A stretch of DNA of 38,655 bases from positions 1 through 38,655 of the forward strand of contig NZ_SMKM01000026.1 of assembly GCF_004348665.1 (NCBI RefSeq), in the 5' to 3' direction. Shown in pieces: positions 7,783-13,884 of this stretch (within the stretch, counting starts at the first letter, position 1; each line of letters starts with the position of its first letter). The stretch is from Actinomadura sp. GC306. Its GTDB lineage: Bacteria; Actinomycetota; Actinomycetes; Streptosporangiales; Streptosporangiaceae. The position numbers and the translations under genes are program-made. The notes under the pieces were generated by a model. It ran no database searches and had not been told where the DNA came from. It saw only the letters and a program-made list of their open reading frames with translations.

Positions 7783-7962
7783 ATGGCCGGTGACGGCGGT
7801 GACTGGTGGTTCTGCCTGAAGCACATGAAGGTCGAGCACGGCCCCGGATGCCCGGACAAGGACCGGATGGGCCCGTACGAGTCCGAGAGCGCGGCGGCGG
7901 GCGCCCTCGACCTGGCGCGCGAGCGGAACGAGGCGTGGCGCCGCGACAACGGCGACGACTGA
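7783..7962 (+). CDS. Small Cys/His-containing actinobacterial protein of unknown function
   Basis: 59 residues. The ATG at 7783 is chosen for the Shine-Dalgarno AAAGGAG at 7771-7777, 5 bases upstream; an upstream in-frame start at 7753 lacks one. The sequence opens with DWWFCLKHMKVEHGPGCPDKDRMGPY, in which Cys-x2-His and His-x3-Cys could form a single metal site, and ends in a charged amphipathic helix (AAAGALDLARERNEAWRRD). I recall similar short proteins with CLKH, GC and DRxGPY in other actinobacteria, so it is probably conserved, but no function is known to me. It is divergent from map and convergent with the gene ending at 8033. Confidence 0.75.
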   Translation: MAGDGGDWWFCLKHMKVEHGPGCPDKDRMGPYESESAAAGALDLARERNEAWRRDNGDD

Positions 7963-7972
7963 GCCCCCTTAG

Positions 7973-8047
7973 TCGATCGACCACGGGCTAGTCGACCACG
8001 GGCTAGTCGACCACGGGCTAGTCGACCACGGGTCAATCGACCGCGGG
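7973..8047. repeat. Tandem 15-bp repeat, five units, each gene-strand unit carrying a stop codon
   Basis: Plus-strand unit CTAGTCGACCACGGG occurs perfectly at 7988-8002, 8003-8017 and 8018-8032. Diverged copies flank it at 7973-7987 (TCGATCGACCACGGG) and 8033-8047 (TCAATCGACCGCGGG). The 8033 copy is the last five codons of the minus-strand gene. On that strand each perfect unit reads Pro-Val-Val-Asp-stop in the same frame, so the gene's end and stop codon appear multiplied after it. Each perfect unit carries a GTCGAC palindrome. Confidence 0.9.
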
Positions 8048-8629
8048 CCCGGCGACCGTGTCGAGGAACTTCGCCAGGCGGCGGCGGAGCCCGCGGGGGC
8101 TCTTCGCGGGCTCCTGCCCCGCGGCCGCGCTGACGAGGTGCTGGGCGCCGTCGAAGGAGAGGAGGGCCTCCCGCGGCGGGACGGTCAGCGCCTCGTGGGC
8201 GAGGCCGCGCAGCTCCCGGTCGCCGCCCTCCAGGGCGAGGACTGTCGCGCCGGTGCGGCGCGCGTCGTCCACCCGCTCCAGCAGCGGGACGGGCGCGTCG
8301 TCCTCGGCGACCACGAACAGCGTCTCGCCGCGCCGGGCCGCTTCGAGCCGCTCCAGCCCGACCCGCAGATGCGGCGGCGCGTCCGCCGGCGGCCGCCACC
8401 GCACCAGCGTGGGGGCCAGGCCGGGGACGCCGCCGAGGCGGCTCTCGTCGTCGAGGTGGGCCGCCAGGTGCCACGGGTCGCCGCCGGGCGTCCCGACCAG
8501 CAGCAGCCCGCCCGGGGTCCGCGACGTGACCCGCAGCGCGCGCCCGAACTCCTGCGTCCGCTCCAGCCAGCCCGTGGCCGACAGCACCTCGCGCAACATC
8601 GTGATCTGCTCGGCGTCCACGCGGTCCAT
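8033..8629 (-). CDS. Uncharacterised protein, possible SIS-like fold
   Basis: 198 residues with no firm family. The N-terminal half is charged (MDRVDAEQITMLREVL, then EFGRALRVTSRTPGGLLLVGTP). The stretch ETLFVVAEDDAPVPLLERVDDARRTGATVLALEGG followed by LAHEALTVP resembles the strand - turn - helix - strand order of SIS (phosphosugar-binding) domains, where a sugar-phosphate is bound after the first strand, but the usual Ser/Thr-rich loop is replaced by EDDAPV. The C-terminus is basic (SPRGLRRRLAKFLDTVAGP) and ends in Ala-Val-Asp at the tandem repeat. It is divergent from npdG with a 92-base gap. No Shine-Dalgarno or TANNNT box is obvious before the ATG at 8629. It is probably a real gene, since the frame is long and compositionally normal. 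Confidence 0.65.
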   Translation of the reverse strand: MDRVDAEQITMLREVLSATGWLERTQEFGRALRVTSRTPGGLLLVGTPGGDPWHLAAHLDDESRLGGVPGLAPTLVRWRPPADAPPHLRVGLERLEAARRGETLFVVAEDDAPVPLLERVDDARRTGATVLALEGGDRELRGLAHEALTVPPREALLSFDGAQHLVSAAAGQEPAKSPRGLRRRLAKFLDTVAGPAVD

Positions 8630-8721
8630 GGTGCCGCAACCGGCGGTCCCGGACGGGGCGGTTCAGCGATGTGGGAACCCGGGGCGCGGCGGCCGCGGCG
8701 CCGCCTGGCAGACTCGGCCGC

Positions 8722-9417
8722 ATGACTGAGCAGCAGCAGAAGACGCCCTACGACCTCCCGGACGCGAGCGGCCTGTCGATCGGCATCCTCGGCGGCACCG
8801 GCGACCAGGGCAAGGGGCTCGCGCGCCGGTTCGCGCTCGCCGGGCACCGGGTGACGATCGGCTCGCGCAAGGCCGAGCGCGCCCGCGAGGCCGCCGAGGA
8901 CCTCGGCGCGGACCTGCCGGTGTCCGGCGCGGAGAACGCGGTCGCCGCGGGGGAGTCCGACGTCGTGATCATCGCGGTGCCGTGGGACGGCCACAAGGCC
9001 ACGCTGGAGTCGCTGCGCACCGAGCTCGAGGGCAAGATCGTCGTGGACTGCGTGAACCCGCTCGGGTTCGAGAAGGGCAAGGGCGCCTTCGCGCTGCCCG
9101 TCGAGGAGGGCAGCGCCGCCGAGCAGGCCGCCGCGGTGCTGGCCGGCAGCCGGGTCGTCGCCGCCTTCCACCACGTGTCGGCGAAGCTGCTGCTGGACCC
9201 CGAGGTCGACGAGATGGAGCTGGACGTCCTGGTCCTCGGCAACGACCGGGAGGCGACCGACCTCGTCCAGGCCCTCGCCGGCAGGATCCCCGGCATGCGC
9301 GGCGTCTACGGCGGCAGGCTGCACAACGCCCACCAGGTCGAGGCGTTCACCGCCAACCTCATCTCGATGAACCGCCGCTACAAGGCGCACGCCGGGCTGC
9401 GCATCACCGACGTCTGA
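8722..9417 (+). CDS. npdG: F420H2:NADP+ oxidoreductase
   Basis: 231 residues. GILGGTGDQGKGLARRFALAGH at the N-terminus is the NADP-binding Rossmann loop of NpdG/Fno proteins (TGDQG is diagnostic), SRKAERA supplies the 2'-phosphate contact region, and VVIIAVPWDGH then VVDCVNPLGF match the family core. GSRVVAAFHHVSAKLL and the C-terminal RLHNAHQVEAFTANLISMNRRYKAHAGLRIT are also typical. By family knowledge it transfers hydride between the deazaflavin F420 and NADP in the cytoplasm, feeding F420H2 to actinobacterial reductases. I use ATG 8722; an upstream in-frame ATG at 8671 gives only low-complexity sequence. A CAGACT hexamer ends 7 bases before the start, a weak -10 in a leaderless position. 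Confidence 0.93.
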   Translation: MTEQQQKTPYDLPDASGLSIGILGGTGDQGKGLARRFALAGHRVTIGSRKAERAREAAEDLGADLPVSGAENAVAAGESDVVIIAVPWDGHKATLESLRTELEGKIVVDCVNPLGFEKGKGAFALPVEEGSAAEQAAAVLAGSRVVAAFHHVSAKLLLDPEVDEMELDVLVLGNDREATDLVQALAGRIPGMRGVYGGRLHNAHQVEAFTANLISMNRRYKAHAGLRITDV

Positions 9418-9424
9418 TCCCCGG

Positions 9425-9441
9425 CCGGCCGCTGCGGCCGG
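9425..9441 (+). terminator. Hairpin after npdG
   Basis: CCGGCCG / CGGCCGG stem of 7 bp with loop CTG begins 8 bases after the npdG stop and abuts the TACGGT -10 box of the next gene. There is no U-tract, so its termination strength is uncertain. Confidence 0.5.
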
Positions 9442-9447
9442 TACGGT
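9442..9447 (+). promoter_or_regulatory. -10 box of the potassium channel gene, leaderless
   Basis: TACGGT followed by 7 bases and then GTG 9455. The same hexamer and spacing occur before glnE (20666). Confidence 0.6.
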
Positions 9448-9454
9448 GCCGATC

Positions 9455-10507
9455 GTGAACGATCCGGAAGCGGTGCGGCGCCCGCTCGTCCTGCTGCCGA
9501 CGGCGCGGACGGCGCCGCTGCGCGCGGTCGCCAAGCGGGTCGTGCTGGCCCTGGTGCTGCTCCTGGCCGTGGTGGCCGCCGTGTACGCCGACCGCGGCGG
9601 CTACCGCGACGGCGCCGACGGGACGGTGTCGCTGCTCGACGCCTTCTACTACGCCTCGGTGACGATCTCCACGACCGGCTACGGCGACATCACGCCGGTC
9701 GGCGACGCCGCCCGGCTGGTCAACATCGTCTTCATCACGCCGGTGCGGGTACTGTTCCTCATCGTCCTCGTCGGCACCACCCTCGAAGTGCTGGCGGAAC
9801 GGACCCGGGACGACTGGCGCAAGGCCCGCTGGAGGACACGCGTGCGCGACCACATCGTGGTGGCCGGCTACGGCACCAAGGGCCGCAGCGCCATCAAGAC
9901 GCTGCTCAGCACCGGCGTGAGCCGCGAGTCGATCGTCGTCGTGGACCCCGATCCCCGCGTCGTCGCCGAGGCGGCGGAGGCCGGGTTCGCCGGCGTCGTC
10001 GGGGACGCCACCCGCAGCTCGGTGCTCCGGCAGGCGGCGGTCCACCGGGCGCGGGAGGTCGTGGTCGCCAGCGCCCGCGACGACACCGCCGTCCTGGTGA
10101 CGCTCACGGCGCGGCAGCTCAACCCGCACGCCGGGATCCAGGCGTCGGTCCGCGAGTCGGAGAACGTCCCGCTGCTGCGGCAGTCCGGCGCCGACCACGT
10201 GGTCACGTCCTCGGAGTCGGCCGGGCGGCTGCTCGGGGTGACCACCAGCCAGCCCAACGTCGGCCAGGTCATCGAGGACCTCCTCGACCAGGGCAGCGGC
10301 CTCGACCTGGCCGAGCGCGACATCCGCCCGGAGGAGGTCGGCGGATCGCTCGCCGCGGTGCCCGAGCCGGTGCTCGCGGTGGTGCGGAACGGCCTGCTGC
10401 TGCCGTTCGACCACGCCGGGTGCGGGATGCTCATGGCCGGCGACCGGCTGATCGTCGTCCGGTCGAAGCGGCAGGCGGAGGCGTCCGCCGACCCCGCCGC
10501 CACGTGA
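9455..10507 (+). CDS. Two-TM RCK-domain potassium channel
   Basis: 350 residues. TM1 (about 24-45), pore helix and selectivity filter TTGYGD at 73-78 between membrane segments, then TM2 (about 85-110) give the KcsA/MthK layout. A cytoplasmic RCK/TrkA-N domain follows: HIVVAGYGTKGRSAIKTLL is its nucleotide-binding loop, VVVDPDP ends the second strand with the acidic residue that contacts ribose, and GVVGDATRSSVLRQAAVHRA matches RCK. A TrkA-C-like module ends the protein (about 265-340). It should be a ligand-gated K+ channel of the plasma membrane. I start it at GTG 9455 because TACGGT lies 7 bases upstream; GTG 9446 would overlap that box. It ends convergent with panB across a strong terminator. 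Confidence 0.92.
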   Translation: MNDPEAVRRPLVLLPTARTAPLRAVAKRVVLALVLLLAVVAAVYADRGGYRDGADGTVSLLDAFYYASVTISTTGYGDITPVGDAARLVNIVFITPVRVLFLIVLVGTTLEVLAERTRDDWRKARWRTRVRDHIVVAGYGTKGRSAIKTLLSTGVSRESIVVVDPDPRVVAEAAEAGFAGVVGDATRSSVLRQAAVHRAREVVVASARDDTAVLVTLTARQLNPHAGIQASVRESENVPLLRQSGADHVVTSSESAGRLLGVTTSQPNVGQVIEDLLDQGSGLDLAERDIRPEEVGGSLAAVPEPVLAVVRNGLLLPFDHAGCGMLMAGDRLIVVRSKRQAEASADPAAT

Positions 10508-10528
10508 CGGCGGCCTCGCGGCACGAGC

Positions 10529-10561
10529 AGAGGGCCGGACCCGCGACGGGTCCGGCCCTCT
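10529..10561. terminator. Bidirectional intrinsic terminator between channel gene and panB
   Basis: Perfect 15-bp stem (AGAGGGCCGGACCCG paired with CGGGTCCGGCCCTCT) with loop CGA, followed on the plus strand by TCGTCGTT. It lies between two convergent genes and can serve both. Confidence 0.88.
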
Positions 10562-10579
10562 TCGTCGTTCGCGCGGGGC

Positions 10580-11434
10580 CTAGTGGTAGGAGTGCTCCGG
10601 CGCCGGGTAGGTGCCGTTCACGACCTCTTCCGCGTAGCTGCGCGCGGCGTCGCTGAGCAGGGAGTTCATGTCGGCGAACTTCTTGACGAACTTCGCGGTC
10701 CGCGGGGTGAGCCCGGCCATGTCCTGCCAGACGAGGACCTGGGCGTCGGTCTGGTTGCCGCCGCCGATGCCGATCGTCGGGATCGACAGCGACGAGGTGA
10801 CGCGGGCCGCGAGGTCCTCCGGGACGCATTCGAGGACGACGGAGAACGCCCCGGCCGCTTCGAGGGCCTTGGCGTCGGCCATCAGCTCGTCGCCGTCCTG
10901 CCCGCGCCCCTGCACCCGGTAGCCGCCGAAGACGTTCACCGACTGGGGGGTGAGGCCGAGGTGGCCCATCACCGGGATGCCGGCGGCGACCATCGCCTCG
11001 ACCTGCGGCAGGATCCGGCGGCCGCCCTCCAGCTTGACGGCGTGCGCGCCGGTCTCCTTGAGGAACCGGGTGGCGGCCGTCAGCGCCTCGGGCACGCCGG
11101 TCTGGTAGGAGCCGAACGGCAGGTCGGCGACGACCATGGCGCGCTTGGAGCCGCGGACGACGGCCGCGGTCAGCGGGACGAGGTCGTCCACGGTCACCGG
11201 GATGGTCGAGTCGTAGCCGTACACCACCATCGCGGCGGAGTCGCCGACGAGCAGCACGGGGATGCCGGCCTCGTCGAAGATCCGCGCGGTGAGCGCGTCG
11301 TAGGCGGTGAGCATCGGCCACTTCTCGCGCCGCTCCTTGGCGGCGGCGATGTCGCGTACGGTGACCCTCCGCCCGCCCGTGCCGCCGTAGAGCGCGGCGG
11401 GCTGCTGTGCTGAGGGTGCGGCAGATGAAGACAT
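10580..11434 (-). CDS. panB: 3-methyl-2-oxobutanoate hydroxymethyltransferase
   Basis: 284 residues; first step of pantothenate synthesis, transferring a hydroxymethyl group from methylene-tetrahydrofolate to 2-oxoisovalerate. After a 25-residue leader the family blocks appear in order: [33 protein letters not shown] (Mg2+-binding Asp), [34 protein letters not shown] with [38 protein letters not shown] and KFVKKF. Length matches the family plus a short extension, common in actinobacteria. The ATG at 11434 has GGAGG 8 bases upstream, a proper ribosome site. It is divergent from the DHA2 efflux gene. In M. tuberculosis panB also lies near glnA2 and exported peptidases (from memory), supporting a conserved neighbourhood. 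Confidence 0.97.
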   Translation of the reverse strand: MSSSAAPSAQQPAALYGGTGGRRVTVRDIAAAKERREKWPMLTAYDALTARIFDEAGIPVLLVGDSAAMVVYGYDSTIPVTVDDLVPLTAAVVRGSKRAMVVADLPFGSYQTGVPEALTAATRFLKETGAHAVKLEGGRRILPQVEAMVAAGIPVMGHLGLTPQSVNVFGGYRVQGRGQDGDELMADAKALEAAGAFSVVLECVPEDLAARVTSSLSIPTIGIGGGNQTDAQVLVWQDMAGLTPRTAKFVKKFADMNSLLSDAARSYAEEVVNGTYPAPEHSYH

Positions 11435-11456
11435 GCGAGAACCTCCGGTCTTGAGG

Positions 11457-11469
11457 CGCCACGGTGGCG
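11457..11469. promoter_or_regulatory. 13-bp palindrome upstream of panB
   Basis: CGCCAC-G-GTGGCG is a perfect palindrome 23 bases before the panB start on the minus strand. It could be an operator or transcript structure; nothing decides between these. Confidence 0.3.
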
Positions 11470-11521
11470 TACCCAGACGGAACCGATCGTGCCACTTCGA
11501 AAACGATTCGGGTAGCCCCCG

Positions 11522-11545
11522 TCATTCCCGGATTCTCGGGAATGA
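11522..11545. promoter_or_regulatory. 9-bp inverted repeat in the efflux operon promoter region
   Basis: TCATTCCCG (11522-11530) and CGGGAATGA (11537-11545) pair perfectly around GATTCT, 30 bases before the efflux gene ATG. A 24-bp dyad this close to the start is a credible operator or leader hairpin. Confidence 0.5.
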
Positions 11546-11552
11546 ATTCCGA

Positions 11553-11564
11553 AACGGTACCGTT
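11553..11564. promoter_or_regulatory. Candidate TetR operator, 12-bp palindrome
   Basis: AACGGTACCGTT is a perfect 12-bp palindrome ending 10 bases before ATG 11575. Its symmetry and position fit binding by the TetR-family regulator encoded at the end of the same operon, which would repress the pump and itself. Which of the two nearby dyads it binds is not known. Confidence 0.55.
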
Positions 11565-11574
11565 GCGTATCGTC

Positions 11575-13149
11575 ATGGACTCCCCCACGATCCAGCGCCG
11601 CAGGTGGGCCATCCTCGGCGTGCTGACCATGAGCCTGCTCGTGGTGGTGCTCGACAACACCATCCTCAACGTCGCCCTGAAGACCATCGCGGACCCGCAC
11701 CAGGGCCTCGGCGCGACGCAGAGCGAGCTCGAATGGTCGATCAACTCCTACACGCTGGTCTTCGCCGGCCTGCTGTTCACGTTCGGCGTCGTCGGCGACC
11801 GGATCGGCCGCAAGCGGGTGCTGATCGGCGGCCTCGCGGTGTTCGCGGTCGCCTCGCTGCTGTCGGCCTACGCGCAGTCCCCGGACCAGCTCATCTACGC
11901 CCGCGCCCTGATGGGCCTCGGCGGCGCCGCGGTCATGCCGCAGACGCTGTCGATCATCACCAACGTCTTCGAGCCGCACGAGCGGGGCCGCGCCATCGGC
12001 ATCTGGGCGGGCGCGGTCGGCCTCGCCGTCGCCATCGGGCCGCTCACCGGCGGCCTGCTGCTCGCGCACTTCTGGTGGGGCTCGGTCTTCCTGATCAACG
12101 TGCCGGTCATCAGCGTCGCGATCGCGCTGATGGTGTTCCTCGTCCCCGAGTCGCGCAACCCCGAGCCCGGCCGGCTCGACCCGGCCGGCGTCGTGCTGTC
12201 GGTCATCGGCCTGGTCTCCCTGTCGTACGGCATCATCCGCGGCGGCGAGACGGGGGACTGGGCGGCGCCCTCGGTGCTCGGCCCGGTCTTCGCGGGCATC
12301 GCCGTCCTCGCGCTGTTCGTGTGGCACGAGGCGCGCAGCGACTCCCCGGCGTTCGACGTCCGGCTGTTCCGCGACCCGCGGCTGTCGGCCGCCGTCGCCG
12401 CCATCGCGCTGTGCTTCTTCGCCGCGTCCGGCGTGCTGTTCTTCTCGAACTTCTACATGCAGTCGGTGCGGGGGCTGTCGCCGATGGAGGCGGGCGCGAT
12501 GGTCGTGCCGTTCGCGGTCGCCCAGCTCGTCTTCTCGCCGCGCAGCGCGGCCATGGTCCGCCGCTTCGGCGCCAAGGCCGTCTGCACGTCCGGGCTGCTG
12601 CTGGTCGCCGCCGGGCTGGCCGGCTACCAGCTCCTCGACACCGGCACCCCGATGTGGTTCCTGTGCGTGATCTTCTTCGTGCAGGGGGTCGGGATGGCGC
12701 ACGTGATGCCGGCCGCGACCGAGTCGGTCATGTCCGCGCTGCCCCGCGAGAAGGCGGGCGCCGGATCGGCGCTCAACAACGTCGCCCGCCAGGTCGCGGT
12801 CGCGATGGGCGTCGCCGTGCTCGGCTCGATCGTCGCCTCCGTCTACCGCCGCGACCTCGGCGCCGGCCTCGGCGCGCTGCCGCCCGGCGAGCGGGCGGCC
12901 GCCGCGGAGTCCATCGAGGGGGCGCACGCCGTCGCCGCGCGGCTGGGCGCCGCCGGCCAGGACCTCCTCGAACCCGCCAACGCCGCGTTCGTGCACGCGA
13001 TGCACCTCGCCGCCTCGGCCGCCGCCGTCATCGCGTTCGCCGCCGCCATGGTCGTCCTCAGGTGGATGCCGGGGCGCGCCGCCGCCGGTCCCGGGCCGGC
13101 CGCCGCCGCGGACGAGCCGCCGCGCCGGCGGGAGGGGGCGGGGGTCTGA
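11575..13149 (+). CDS. DHA2-family multidrug efflux transporter
   Basis: 524 residues with about 14 hydrophobic segments. TM1 is followed by DNTILNVALKTI, the DHA2 pattern around motif D1; GDRIGRKRVLIGG is motif A in the first cytoplasmic loop; RALMGLGGAAVMPQTLSII carries motif B; and AGAVGLAVAIGPLTGGLLL is the antiporter motif C. This is the layout of EmrB/QacA-type proton-coupled exporters of lipophilic or cationic drugs. The C-terminus is a polar Ala/Pro/Arg tail. I choose ATG 11575 (MDSPTIQRRRWAI) because TM1 follows directly; an upstream in-frame start at 11464 would add 37 polar residues running through the two operator-like palindromes. The TetR gene follows after 4 bases. Confidence 0.93.
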   Translation: MDSPTIQRRRWAILGVLTMSLLVVVLDNTILNVALKTIADPHQGLGATQSELEWSINSYTLVFAGLLFTFGVVGDRIGRKRVLIGGLAVFAVASLLSAYAQSPDQLIYARALMGLGGAAVMPQTLSIITNVFEPHERGRAIGIWAGAVGLAVAIGPLTGGLLLAHFWWGSVFLINVPVISVAIALMVFLVPESRNPEPGRLDPAGVVLSVIGLVSLSYGIIRGGETGDWAAPSVLGPVFAGIAVLALFVWHEARSDSPAFDVRLFRDPRLSAAVAAIALCFFAASGVLFFSNFYMQSVRGLSPMEAGAMVVPFAVAQLVFSPRSAAMVRRFGAKAVCTSGLLLVAAGLAGYQLLDTGTPMWFLCVIFFVQGVGMAHVMPAATESVMSALPREKAGAGSALNNVARQVAVAMGVAVLGSIVASVYRRDLGAGLGALPPGERAAAAESIEGAHAVAARLGAAGQDLLEPANAAFVHAMHLAASAAAVIAFAAAMVVLRWMPGRAAAGPGPAAAADEPPRRREGAGV

Positions 13150-13153
13150 CGCC

Positions 13154-13750
13154 ATGGGCGAGACGACGGCCACCGGCCGGGCACCGGGACGGCCCCGCAG
13201 CGAGCGGGCCGACCGGGCGATCCTCGAGGCGACCCTCGACCTGCTCGCCCGGGAGTCCGGCGTGGCGGGCGTGTCCGTGGAGGCGGTCGCCGCGCGGGCC
13301 GGCGTCGGCAAGACCACCATCTACCGCCGCTGGTCCGGCAAGGAGGCGCTGATCGTGGACGCGCTCGCGGCGGCGAAGGCCCCGCTGCCCGAGCTGTCCG
13401 GGCGGTCGGCCCGGGAGGACCTCACCGAGATCGCCCGCGCGCTGACCGCCGAGCGGGGGCGCAGGCACCTGCGGTGCTTCTGGAACGTCGTCGGCAGCGC
13501 GGAGAAGTACCCCGAGCTGTACGCGCGCTACCAGAAGGACATCATCGAGCCGCGGCGCGCGATCGTCCGCGACGTGCTGCGGCGCGGCGTCGAGACCGGG
13601 GAGCTGCGGGCCGACCTCGACGTCGAGGTGGCGATGTCGATGCTGGTCGGCTCGCTCACGCCGCGGCGGCCGCGGGAGGCGGTCCCGGACGGCTACGCCG
13701 AAGCCGTCGTCGAGGCCCTCCTGCGGGGAATCGGACGCCCGATGGAGTGA
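13154..13750 (+). CDS. TetR-family transcriptional regulator
   Basis: 198 residues. After a short Gly/Arg-rich tail, RSERADRAILEATLDLLARE then VSVEAVAARAGVGKTTIYRRWSGKEALIVDAL form the three-helix TetR DNA-binding domain (about 15-65). The remaining all-helical part (about 70-195) is a ligand-binding domain with no conserved signature I can assign, close to the TetR C-terminal type seen in GRPRSxxxxxAIL proteins. It lies 4 bases after the efflux pump, so it is co-transcribed and likely an autorepressor of the operon acting at the palindromes before 11575, released by a pump substrate. No further genes belong to the operon: a hairpin with a T-run follows the stop immediately. Confidence 0.93.
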   Translation: MGETTATGRAPGRPRSERADRAILEATLDLLARESGVAGVSVEAVAARAGVGKTTIYRRWSGKEALIVDALAAAKAPLPELSGRSAREDLTEIARALTAERGRRHLRCFWNVVGSAEKYPELYARYQKDIIEPRRAIVRDVLRRGVETGELRADLDVEVAMSMLVGSLTPRRPREAVPDGYAEAVVEALLRGIGRPME

Positions 13751-13775
13751 TTCGGCGAAAAAGCCGAAGGCTTTT
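13751..13775 (+). terminator. Intrinsic terminator after tetR
   Basis: TTCGGC - GAAAAA - GCCGAA hairpin starts at the base after the stop codon and is followed by GGCTTTT. Confidence 0.6.
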
Positions 13776-13884
13776 CAGCCTGGTAAGCGTGATCTTCTCC
13801 CATCGAAACGGGGTCATGCCCCATACTGTCGCTGGGTATTGCGTAGACGACCGGCTGTCTGGAGCGCGTCAGGTGAGATCAGTG

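Noticed and set aside
7973-8047. Tandem repeat considered as a CRISPR array
   Set aside because: Units are 15 bp and contiguous with no spacers; no cas genes nearby.
13834-13839. GGGTAT, resembling a SigB/SigF-type -10 before the SpoIIE gene
   Set aside because: No matching GNNT -35 at the required 14-16 base spacing (nearest is 19), so not annotated as a promoter.
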